A program made the translations under genes and the position numbers. Under the pieces are notes generated by a model that ran no database searches, was not told the DNA's origin, and saw only the letters and a program-made list of their open reading frames with translations. Positions 6,060 through 12,281 of a DNA stretch of 13,554 nt are shown in pieces (within the stretch, counting starts at the first letter, position 1; each line of letters starts with the position of its first letter). Source of the DNA: Parcubacteria group bacterium GW2011_GWA2_47_7 (GTDB lineage Bacteria; Patescibacteriota; Minisyncoccia; Phycocordibacterales; UBA6899); contig LCOM01000019.1 of NCBI GenBank assembly GCA_000999395.1, positions 1 to 13,554 on the forward strand. Direction: 5' to 3'.

Positions 6060-6644
6060 ATGGGGAAATTAGAAAAAGAGGCGCGTGTAGTGAGGCGTAA
6101 CACGAGTATCCAAAATGCCGTATTGCGAACTATTGGAACCGCAGGACTCATCAGTGTGGCCGTTCTTGCGCCGAATGCATTGCAAGTCCTTCGTATTTTG
6201 GACGGAGGAAAGAAGCGACGAAGCAATCCCAAATATTATATCGGCACCGCTTTTGAAAAATTGTGTGCACGTGGTTATGTCACCATAGAGCGAGGGTCGA
6301 ATGGAAAGCACGCGCGACTCTCTCAATCGGGTAAAGTTGCGCTCGAACGCATGATTGCTCGCTCACCGGACGTAAGAAAACGAAAACGCTGGGACAAGCG
6401 ATGGAGGATAGTCATTTACGACATTAAAGAGAAGAATCGTGCAACGCGCACTATGCTTCAGCGAACACTTCAGTCATACGGTTTTTGTAAACTTCAGAAT
6501 AGCGTCTGGGTATACCCCCATGATTGTGAAGAACTGGTCGTGATGCTCAAGGCAAATTATAAAGTGGGTCAAGATGTGCTTTATCTGGTGGTAGAAAAAA
6601 TAGAAAATGATCAAAAGCTGAAGGAGTATTTTGGTCTCGCGTGA
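6060..6644 (+). CDS. Winged-helix plus Cas2-like (PaaX C-terminal type) protein, probable autoregulator
   Basis: 194 aa. Residues ~15-105 look like a winged-helix DNA-binding domain: helices up to LQVLRIL, then a strand-turn-strand wing (GYVTIERGSNGKHARLSQSG) and a basic linker KRKRWDKR. Residues ~115-194 are a Cas2-like ferredoxin fold with the core strand WRIVIYDI carrying the conserved Asp (D121), then RTMLQRTLQSYGF and LQNSVWVYP. Such proteins are often labelled Cas2, but no cas1, effector or CRISPR array is present. The HTH fusion matches the PaaX layout. A DNA-binding regulator, perhaps controlling its own gene through the flanking palindromes, is more likely than a spacer integrase. 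Nuclease activity cannot be ruled out because the Asp is kept. The start is ATG 6060 or, less likely, GTG 6090 (see promoter entry). Confidence 0.85.
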   Translation: MGKLEKEARVVRRNTSIQNAVLRTIGTAGLISVAVLAPNALQVLRILDGGKKRRSNPKYYIGTAFEKLCARGYVTIERGSNGKHARLSQSGKVALERMIARSPDVRKRKRWDKRWRIVIYDIKEKNRATRTMLQRTLQSYGFCKLQNSVWVYPHDCEELVVMLKANYKVGQDVLYLVVEKIENDQKLKEYFGLA

Positions 6645-6653
6645 TATATCTAC

Positions 6654-6699
6654 ATTAATTCTAAATTATGTGCGGTCGCACAGAATTTAAAATATTAAT
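6654..6699. promoter_or_regulatory. Second palindrome, downstream of the Cas2-like gene
   Basis: The inner part 6663-6688 has 12-nt arms with one mismatch around a GT centre. Pairing continues more loosely outward to ATTAAT at 6654-6659 and 6694-6699. Its core TGTGCGGTCGCACA (6669-6682) is the exact reverse complement of the upstream core, and the AT-rich flank on its outer side is also related, so the two elements form an inverted pair about 650 bp apart. It lies 10 bp after the gene's stop and upstream of the promoter for 6804. It could be a second operator, a 3' hairpin or one end of an element. Confidence 0.7.
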
Positions 6700-6766
6700 T
6701 CGGGAGAAATTTTGTGTTTCAATATAATACTATCGTTTGAGGTGGATGACTTAGTGATTTGCATTA

Positions 6767-6794
6767 TTGACGAGGTCAAACGGGGGGGTAGACT
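6767..6794 (+). promoter_or_regulatory. G-run/TAGACT promoter for the orphan gene at 6804
   Basis: TTGACG (6767-6772, 5 of 6 against the -35 consensus), a 16-nt spacer ending in seven G, then TAGACT (6789-6794). The expected start is near 6801, giving a leader of about 3 nt before the ATG at 6804. The GGGGGGGTAGACT block is identical to that at 1401-1413. A separate TATAAT at 6723-6728 without a good -35 could be an additional promoter. Confidence 0.6.
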
Positions 6795-6803
6795 TTAATA
6801 AAT

Positions 6804-7445
6804 ATGACAAACAACGAAGATGGGTCGTTCGATTTTGATCCGAACGTAGATTACGTGGCGCAAGTGCGCGAGGAACAGGGGAAACTAGGTGGGGTGGTTT
6901 TTGAAGGTGGTAGTACTGCTCCCACTCCGCAGATTGAAGTAGCTGATCCCGTTTATGAGCAAGGAGTCCTTGACGCTGTCGCAGAGTCTTTGGATGCTAC
7001 TGCACCAACACCTGAAATGATTGCAGAGATGAAGAAGCAGATGGCCGAAATTGACCAAGGACTTCGCGGTGAGGACCGTATTTCCCTGTACCAGATGCGA
7101 GCAATTGCTGATCAAATTCGCGCATACTCACCACAGCAGCAGTATGAGGTGGCCGCAGCCATGAGAGAACATAAGGCAGTACGGAATTTCTGGGGCGATG
7201 ATCATCCGAAGACATTAGAAGCAATGGATCATGCGAACAAAGTGAGTATGCCACGAGAAATTAATAAAGAAACTGTCGTGACGGCAGAAGCGTCTACCAC
7301 AAACGAAAAAGAAGGGAGTGGTCCGACACAAGGGGAAGTGGAAGATATTGAGATAATTCGACAGAACTTAAACGCCCCTGTACTAGGATCGCTTGAAGAA
7401 AAATCATTGAGCAATCCCGTAGATGACCGTTTCGCATCAATGTAG
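6804..7445 (+). CDS. Hypothetical acidic protein, 213 aa (frame continues past its amber stop)
   Basis: I recognise no family. The product is acidic and hydrophilic, with no signal peptide or membrane helix. Residues 47-63 (ADPVYEQGVLDAVAES plus one) match residues 26-42 of the protein at 1421. The following helical segment (about 68-150) is rich in Glu, Gln, Met and Ala. A low-complexity linker (about 158-180) then leads to a short C-terminal part. The ATG lies 9 nt after the TAGACT box and has no Shine-Dalgarno sequence, so leaderless translation is likely. The TAG at 7443-7445 is followed in the same frame by 103 sense codons ending in TAA at 7755-7757. The full original gene may therefore be 6804-7757 (316 sense codons), broken or read through at the amber codon. 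Confidence 0.75.
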   Translation: MTNNEDGSFDFDPNVDYVAQVREEQGKLGGVVFEGGSTAPTPQIEVADPVYEQGVLDAVAESLDATAPTPEMIAEMKKQMAEIDQGLRGEDRISLYQMRAIADQIRAYSPQQQYEVAAAMREHKAVRNFWGDDHPKTLEAMDHANKVSMPREINKETVVTAEASTTNEKEGSGPTQGEVEDIEIIRQNLNAPVLGSLEEKSLSNPVDDRFASM

Positions 7446-7757
7446 AGATTAAGCAAACAATCCTCGCAAAAAAGAGCAGATAAATATGCCAAACTAACAG
7501 GCAGGGAGACAACGGAAGAAGACATTCAATTTCTTGATGCAATAGCAGATTCGTTCGACCTCCGAAGCCTCAATAAGATTTTGTCAAAACTTGGAGACAT
7601 TAAAAACCGAGATGGGTACGTATATAACAATGAGAATATGAGAGCTATAATTAATAGCTTGAAGGGAAGCAATGATCCAAATCTGCAAAGGGTTACAAAC
7701 GCATATAAATTGAGAGATACGGTACAAAAGATGTTGCTGCAAAAAGAGTCCCTCTAA
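7446..7757 (+). pseudogene. In-frame continuation of the 6804 gene beyond an amber codon
   Basis: 103 sense codons without a stop, in the same frame as 6804-7445 and ending with TAA at 7755-7757. The translation looks like real protein: charged helical patterns such as TEEDIQFLDAIADSF and LRSLNKILSKLG, then YKLRDTVQKMLLQKESL at the end. No ATG or GTG lies near its beginning (the first in-frame ATG is at 7638) and there is no ribosome binding site, so it is unlikely to be an independent gene. It may be the C-terminal domain of the 6804 protein, separated by a nonsense mutation, by a sequencing or assembly error, or by a suppressed UAG. The bases after the stop do not fit the known CAR-YYA readthrough context. 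Confidence 0.6.
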
Positions 7758-7933
7758 AGAATCTCAGTATTTATTTAGTCTGCTCTAGCCCCCTAGTTTG
7801 TGTCAGCCTATACATAACCTACCTTTTCGGCCTCAAACGAGTTCACTGATGATTCGTCGCGTGATTGTCTGCGCAAGGCTGTGGTGTAACGGCGGGACAA
7901 AATAATATAAAGAGTTCGCCCCGACACATATCC
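7758..7933. other. Intergenic stretch with no recognised feature
   Basis: Between the end of the 6804 frame and the permease promoter I see no coding frame with plausible composition, no clear terminator and only very short palindromes such as CTAG-CCC-CCTAG. Confidence 0.5.
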
Positions 7934-7962
7934 TTGGTGCATTTTGGTTTCTCTTCTATAAT
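7934..7962 (+). promoter_or_regulatory. Promoter of the ABC permease gene
   Basis: TTGGTG (7934-7939), 17-nt spacer, perfect TATAAT (7957-7962). The expected start is near 7969, about 4 nt before the ATG at 7973. The stretch from TATAAT to ATG reads TATAATAGAGTGAGCTATG, which matches the ABC ATPase gene's at 16 of 19 positions, including the GTGAG block. Confidence 0.6.
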
Positions 7963-7972
7963 AGAGTGAGCT

Positions 7973-9181
7973 ATGAGATTACAAGATATTGCGATGCTTT
8001 CGACGCGTGCGTTTAAGACGAACCCTGCTCGTACATGGCTTACTATCGCCGGCATGGGCGTCGGAACGGGCGCTGTCGTGACACTCGTCGGTCTTGGGTT
8101 TGGCCTTCAGAACATCATCCTCGAACAGATTGTCTTTGGCGAAACGCTGCTTTCGCTGTCAGTCAACAACCCTCCATCAAAGGCGGTACAGCTTACCGAC
8201 CGATCAGTCTCAGAATTCGAAGTGTTACCAAATGTAAAAGACGTCTCTCCACTCGCGAGTTTTCCCGCGCTAATCACTATTGATGGTCTTTCCGGAAACG
8301 CATTCTTGCAGGGTGCGGAACCTGCATTTTTTAGATACTCTGGCGCCACCGCAGTTTCTGGTGATCTATTTCTCGACGGGAATGAGGCAAAGGATCAGGA
8401 TGGCGTGATTCTTACGAAGGCGGTTTTGAAACTTTTTGCCATTGAAAAGCCTGAGGATGCTCTCGGGAAAATGGTCACGTTCCGTGTGTTTATCTTGAAG
8501 GAGGGGACTGACGAATCAGAACAGATTGCCGTTGATAAGGCCTATAAGGTAATGGGAGTAACGAATGAGGAGAACTTTATTGCGGCCATCATCCCACTTA
8601 CTGAATTACAGAATCACATGCAAGTCAAAACATACGATAAGGTCCAAGTCCGTATTACCAAAAGCGACTTTCTTGATCCCACACAAGTGGAAATCGTGAA
8701 AAAGGGTTATGTCGTGACCGCACTTTCAAAGACAGTCGAGCAGGCAAACAAAATCTTCCAGGGTATTCAGGCGGTTCTTGCTGTGTTTGGAGGCATTGCG
8801 CTCACCGTGTCCGCAATCGGAATGTTCAATACCATGACGGTTACTCTCCTCGAGCGTACCGCAGAGATCGGTATTATGCGTACCCTTGGAGCATCCTCCG
8901 GAGACATTCAGATTCTCTTTGTTGCAGAGGCGGTCATCGTGGGATTTCTCGGTGGAATTATGGGTATTGCCTTCGGAGGCACTATCGGTTTTGTGCTAAA
9001 TAGTATTATGAATGTCGCGGCGTCTAATTTTGGTGGTAAATCCGTGTCTCTGTTCTCTTTTCCGCTCACGTTTCTCACGTTTATTGCTGTATTTTCGGCT
9101 ATCGTTGGTTTTTTGACCGGTGTATTTCCAGCGAAGCGCGCTGCCGGACTCAATCCATTGGATGCTATCCGATACAAATAA
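7973..9181 (+). CDS. ABC transporter permease, MacB/FtsX family
   Basis: 402 aa. The layout is classic for MacB/LolC-type permeases: an N-terminal amphipathic helix and first membrane segment (about 20-45), a large external MacB-type periplasmic core (about 46-250), then three membrane segments (about 265-290, 318-345, 363-388) forming the FtsX domain. The cytoplasmic coupling motif LLERTAEIGIMRTLGAS (about 292-308) and the C-terminal PAKRAAGLNPLDAIRYK are both highly typical. Family members use ATP hydrolysis by a LolD-like partner to do work on extracytoplasmic substrates (lipoproteins, peptides, antibiotics). In an organism without an outer membrane the substrate is unclear. The ATPase at 3512 is the obvious partner despite 3.1 kb of separation. 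No membrane-fusion (MacA) gene is in the window. Confidence 0.92.
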   Translation: MRLQDIAMLSTRAFKTNPARTWLTIAGMGVGTGAVVTLVGLGFGLQNIILEQIVFGETLLSLSVNNPPSKAVQLTDRSVSEFEVLPNVKDVSPLASFPALITIDGLSGNAFLQGAEPAFFRYSGATAVSGDLFLDGNEAKDQDGVILTKAVLKLFAIEKPEDALGKMVTFRVFILKEGTDESEQIAVDKAYKVMGVTNEENFIAAIIPLTELQNHMQVKTYDKVQVRITKSDFLDPTQVEIVKKGYVVTALSKTVEQANKIFQGIQAVLAVFGGIALTVSAIGMFNTMTVTLLERTAEIGIMRTLGASSGDIQILFVAEAVIVGFLGGIMGIAFGGTIGFVLNSIMNVAASNFGGKSVSLFSFPLTFLTFIAVFSAIVGFLTGVFPAKRAAGLNPLDAIRYK

Positions 9182-9280
9182 CTTTTGGTTGATTCCATTA
9201 ATTTTGCTTGATTTTTTTGTGAGGTCAATTTAGGAAGTTTAAGTTTGCATCATCCACAAGTCTGCCAACTGTGTATAACT

Positions 9281-9312
9281 TTGACACATTTTTTGATTTA
9301 CTACTGTATAAT
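9281..9312 (+). promoter_or_regulatory. Consensus promoter with 20-nt spacer before the surface protein gene
   Basis: Both hexamers are perfect, TTGACA (9281-9286) and TATAAT (9307-9312), but they are 20 nt apart rather than 17. The expected start is near 9319, giving an 11-nt leader with no Shine-Dalgarno sequence before ATG 9330. No other good -35 fits the TATAAT. The rest of 9182-9280 is AT-rich without a gene or terminator hairpin. Confidence 0.55.
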
Positions 9313-9329
9313 AAACTCAAGTTTTCGTT

Positions 9330-11102
9330 ATGAAAGTTTGCAACACCCACACTACCATCGGAGGGAAAATTAGTATCGCCACAACAATTTTGGGCGTGTG
9401 TGTCATTCTCGTTGGACTTGTTGTGGACATGCCCCGAGGAAATATTGCATGGGCAAACAACGCAACGACGTCGGTCACTGTTTTGAATACGCCACCACAA
9501 TGGAACAGTGCGTACGGAGATGCACAAGAAGCTGTTGGCTCTTCCACAACGACGCCGACCAATGTGCTGCAGGCAGTAAATTGGATTGCAAATGCATATG
9601 ACTCCTCTGGTGACAATTACTATCTTTTGATTTGCAAAACTTCCGGTGCACCGACCCCAGTAGACAGTGGTGCTCCAGAATGTAATGGTGGAGCGGGGAA
9701 TCGCTGGGCGCGCTCGGCTGCCACCGCATCGAACGCTACTTCGACAGCAGCCACTACGACCACTGAGGGTTCAGGATCGCAATTTCTTGCTGAGTTTAAT
9801 GATTGGTACGCATTTATCTGTGATAACGCTTCAGTAACTGCATCGTGCCAACCGACATACAAGACTGGTAGTGGTACGACGAGCTCACCGTTTGTAGTGA
9901 ATCATCGCCCGACATTCTCTCTGTATGGAAATAATACTCCCGTCAATCCTGCTGGTACCATTGAGTGGTATGCAACGACGACCGATTCGGATACATATGA
10001 GGGGACTGCCACAGACACCGTAAAGCTTTTTGTGTGTAAGCTTGCAGATTTTACGGGAACTGCCTGCGGAGCTGTTGATGGACATGGACTTCTCGTCGCT
10101 CTTGGTGGGCAACAAGCGGTAAATAGTTCATATACTATTAACAATGTGGCGCCGACGATTTTGGCTGCATCGGTAAGTTTGCTCGATACCGATCTTACCG
10201 GACCATTAACACTGACGGGCATTGCTGCGGAGACTCCGGGTTTTAGCGTTCGCTATACCATTTCTGATCAAAATAGTTGCGAGACGACGACAGCAGGCTC
10301 AGAGATTATTTTTGGACTTACAAATGTTTACCGCTCTGGAGTTACCGGCGCGTTTTGCGATCAGTCTGACCATTATAATGCCAACAATTGCTATCCCGGT
10401 GCTGCTGCAACAACAAGTATTGCGTGGGGTGTGAGCTGTACCGCAAGCTCGACGTCGTGTACTGGACCTGACGATTCAGATGTCATCTGGGATTGCACAT
10501 TTCCTCTGTGGTATGTGGCAGATGCAACTGATGGAACTGGGGGGCCGGCAACCGATCCCACGTACTGGAACGAAAATTGGCTCGCTTCAGTGCAGGCTGC
10601 TGATGATGATTTTTCAACATCTTCCCTTGTTGAGGCCTCAAGCGGCAACGATCTTACGAGTTTCCTTGCGTATAGTGTTTCGACAACCACAATTGCGTAT
10701 GGAGGATTACAGCCAGGAAATGATACGGGTACCGTTGGTGATACGACACTCGATCGTACCGATGTTCTTGCATCAGGAAATGTAGGGCTTGACGAGACGC
10801 TTTATGGTGAAGATATGTGTCCTGGATTTCCTGCGCCATGTTCAGGTTTGCCAGGAGACACCATCTTTGTTGCCAATCAGCGCTATGCCAGCTCATCTAT
10901 TAGTTATGCGTCAGCCGTTTCACTGCTTGCCAATCCTGGTGCTACTTTCCTAATCAATATTCCTAAGTCAACAACGACGCTAACACAGTCCACGAAGACA
11001 ACACACTGGGGTATCGCGGTGCCGGGTGCAATTACGGTATCGGGTGATTACCTCGGTCAAAATACTATCTTAGGTGTTACCTCCGACCGCACGTACTGGT
11101 AA
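9330..11102 (+). CDS. Secreted cysteine-rich surface protein, 590 aa
   Basis: The N-terminus has a basic/polar start, a hydrophobic core (about 15-33) and an AWA cleavage-like site at 40-42, so it is a signal peptide or an N-terminal anchor. The mature part is rich in Thr, Ser, Gly and Ala and has about 14 Cys, an even number suggesting disulfide bonds. Repeated modules pair an aromatic strand ending in a Cys with a second Cys, for example DSSGDNYYLLICK..PEC, FNDWYAFICD..ASC and TDTVKLFVCK..TAC; more Cys-rich parts follow in the middle. A low-complexity Ser/Thr/Ala linker separates the first two. No catalytic motif, C-terminal anchor or sorting signal is visible. Envelope or S-layer-like structural proteins of this style are frequent in CPR genomes. 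The function is inferred, and no specific family is recognised. The stop is followed directly by a large palindrome. Confidence 0.85.
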   Translation: MKVCNTHTTIGGKISIATTILGVCVILVGLVVDMPRGNIAWANNATTSVTVLNTPPQWNSAYGDAQEAVGSSTTTPTNVLQAVNWIANAYDSSGDNYYLLICKTSGAPTPVDSGAPECNGGAGNRWARSAATASNATSTAATTTTEGSGSQFLAEFNDWYAFICDNASVTASCQPTYKTGSGTTSSPFVVNHRPTFSLYGNNTPVNPAGTIEWYATTTDSDTYEGTATDTVKLFVCKLADFTGTACGAVDGHGLLVALGGQQAVNSSYTINNVAPTILAASVSLLDTDLTGPLTLTGIAAETPGFSVRYTISDQNSCETTTAGSEIIFGLTNVYRSGVTGAFCDQSDHYNANNCYPGAAATTSIAWGVSCTASSTSCTGPDDSDVIWDCTFPLWYVADATDGTGGPATDPTYWNENWLASVQAADDDFSTSSLVEASSGNDLTSFLAYSVSTTTIAYGGLQPGNDTGTVGDTTLDRTDVLASGNVGLDETLYGEDMCPGFPAPCSGLPGDTIFVANQRYASSSISYASAVSLLANPGATFLINIPKSTTTLTQSTKTTHWGIAVPGAITVSGDYLGQNTILGVTSDRTYW

Positions 11103-11230
11103 AAAATTCTCGTAAATTTTGTGCGCTACGTCGTTGCTGCGCTGCGCAGACCGAGGAGACGTACGATGAGTACGTCTCCTCGGTACTGCTTGCTTGCGCC
11201 TCGTATCGCATCAAAATTAACGAGAATTTT
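11103..11230. repeat. 128-bp imperfect palindrome D (ACGTAC/GTACGT core)
   Basis: Outer arms 11103-11113 and 11220-11230 are perfectly complementary, and pairing continues inward with small bulges. The central stem is perfect over 14 bp: CCGAGGAGACGTAC (11151-11164), loop GATGA, GTACGTCTCCTCGG (11170-11183). It starts at the first base after the stop codon. The core and design match palindromes A and B. There is no U-run after it. Confidence 0.75.
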
Positions 11231-11249
11231 AAGTTTCCCAATTTGGCAC

Positions 11250-11290
11250 ACTTCGCGTTTTGCTTTCTGTGCGGGTCGGGCGAATGTACC
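11250..11290 (+). repeat. Conserved 41-nt tail element, copy 2
   Basis: Ungapped match of 32/41 to 5167-5207, with the last 13 bases identical. It stands 19 bp after palindrome D and 67 bp before the next start codon, mirroring copy 1. The rest of 11291-11357 holds only weak promoter candidates (TTAAGT at 11345-11350). Confidence 0.65.
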
Positions 11291-11357
11291 TTAAGTAAAG
11301 TTGCATTGTGGCCACTCGGTGCATTGCTTGGTTTGGTTGATGTGTTAAGTTGTACTT

Positions 11358-12281
11358 ATGAGTCTGGAAAATGAAATGCAATCAATCATGCCAAATGAGA
11401 CATCCTGTGCTGGGTTTGAGTTAACAGTGGCAAAGCAAGCGATACCAGTGACACAAGAAAATTTGAACTTGGCGGAACGTGAGCTGAAGATGGGTGAACT
11501 CAGGAGTATCATCGCGCTCAAGGAACAAATTGGGAGAGATGCAACCAATGAGAAGGTCGAATTAATTGAAAAAATCAACGACATTCAATATTCCCCTGAA
11601 GAAGTGGCGACATTTGATATGTGGGAGAGAGATATCCCGCAAAGCTCAATGGAGCAACCAATACTGCTAGATGACCCCCAAAAAGTCTTTTCTTTTTTAC
11701 CGAAAGCGGCAAATTACACAGATAAGGCGGTAAATATATTTTTTTCTTTCCCTCTCGGCTTTGGCGCAAACGACTTAGACACTATTTTTAAATCGTTTTC
11801 TCATAATAATCCGAATTTTGAAATTTCGATTACTCAATATTCAGGTACCATTTTATCAATTGGGATAGGAGACAAAACAAGAGATAAAAGCATGCGCATG
11901 GACGGCGCGTATTACGGGCATTACCATCCTGTGGGAAATTTTATATTAGAGCAACCAGAGACGTTTCCACCAAGCTTTGTCCTTGGGTTACTGCCAAGCC
12001 CCGGAGACATTAGGGGTTTTTTAAAAAATCCAGATGCGGTCAAAGATGGGACGAGAATTTATTCTACTCACGGCAGTGTAGTTGTAATTCCACGGGAGAA
12101 ATTTGAAAATCCCGATAAAATAGTTGATGAATACAAGCGTGTATATTTTGATCTATTTTTGGGAATAAATAAATTTGGTTTTACCTCGGATGAAGACATG
12201 ATTAAGTATTTTAAGGACAATTTTCATATTGATTTGCAGATTTTCCCGATTGAAGCAGGCGGAACAACATCATCTTCATAG
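11358..12281 (+). CDS. Hypothetical protein with HxHP...SxxD pattern (possible JAB/MPN-like metalloprotease fold)
   Basis: 307 aa, with no signal peptide or membrane helix. The N-terminal ~90 residues are helical and charged (possible coiled coil, about 33-75). The region 155-245 is better conserved-looking: strands TILSIGIGD, then GHYHPVG with H188 and H190, PSPGDIRGF with S214 and D217, and RIYSTHGSVVVI with H238. The HxHP followed by SxxD recalls the JAMM/MPN zinc site (HxHP-x7-S-x2-D), but the gap here is 23 residues instead of 7 and the catalytic Glu cannot be assigned. It could be a divergent member or a different metal-binding fold. The start at 11358 has no Shine-Dalgarno sequence. 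AT-richer codon use in its second half differs mildly from its neighbours. Its context, next to a palindrome repeat, gives no functional hint. Confidence 0.75.
   Translation: MSLENEMQSIMPNETSCAGFELTVAKQAIPVTQENLNLAERELKMGELRSIIALKEQIGRDATNEKVELIEKINDIQYSPEEVATFDMWERDIPQSSMEQPILLDDPQKVFSFLPKAANYTDKAVNIFFSFPLGFGANDLDTIFKSFSHNNPNFEISITQYSGTILSIGIGDKTRDKSMRMDGAYYGHYHPVGNFILEQPETFPPSFVLGLLPSPGDIRGFLKNPDAVKDGTRIYSTHGSVVVIPREKFENPDKIVDEYKRVYFDLFLGINKFGFTSDEDMIKYFKDNFHIDLQIFPIEAGGTTSSS

Noticed and set aside
6060..6644. CRISPR adaptation protein Cas2.
   Set aside because: No Cas1, effector or repeat-spacer array is in the window, and the Cas2 fold is fused to a winged-helix domain as in PaaX-type regulators.
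5992..6699. IS200/IS605 or RAYT-type element, because of terminal hairpins around a ferredoxin-fold protein.
   Set aside because: The protein lacks the HUH motif and catalytic Tyr arrangement of Y1 transposases, and I see no target duplication or characteristic end cleavage sites.
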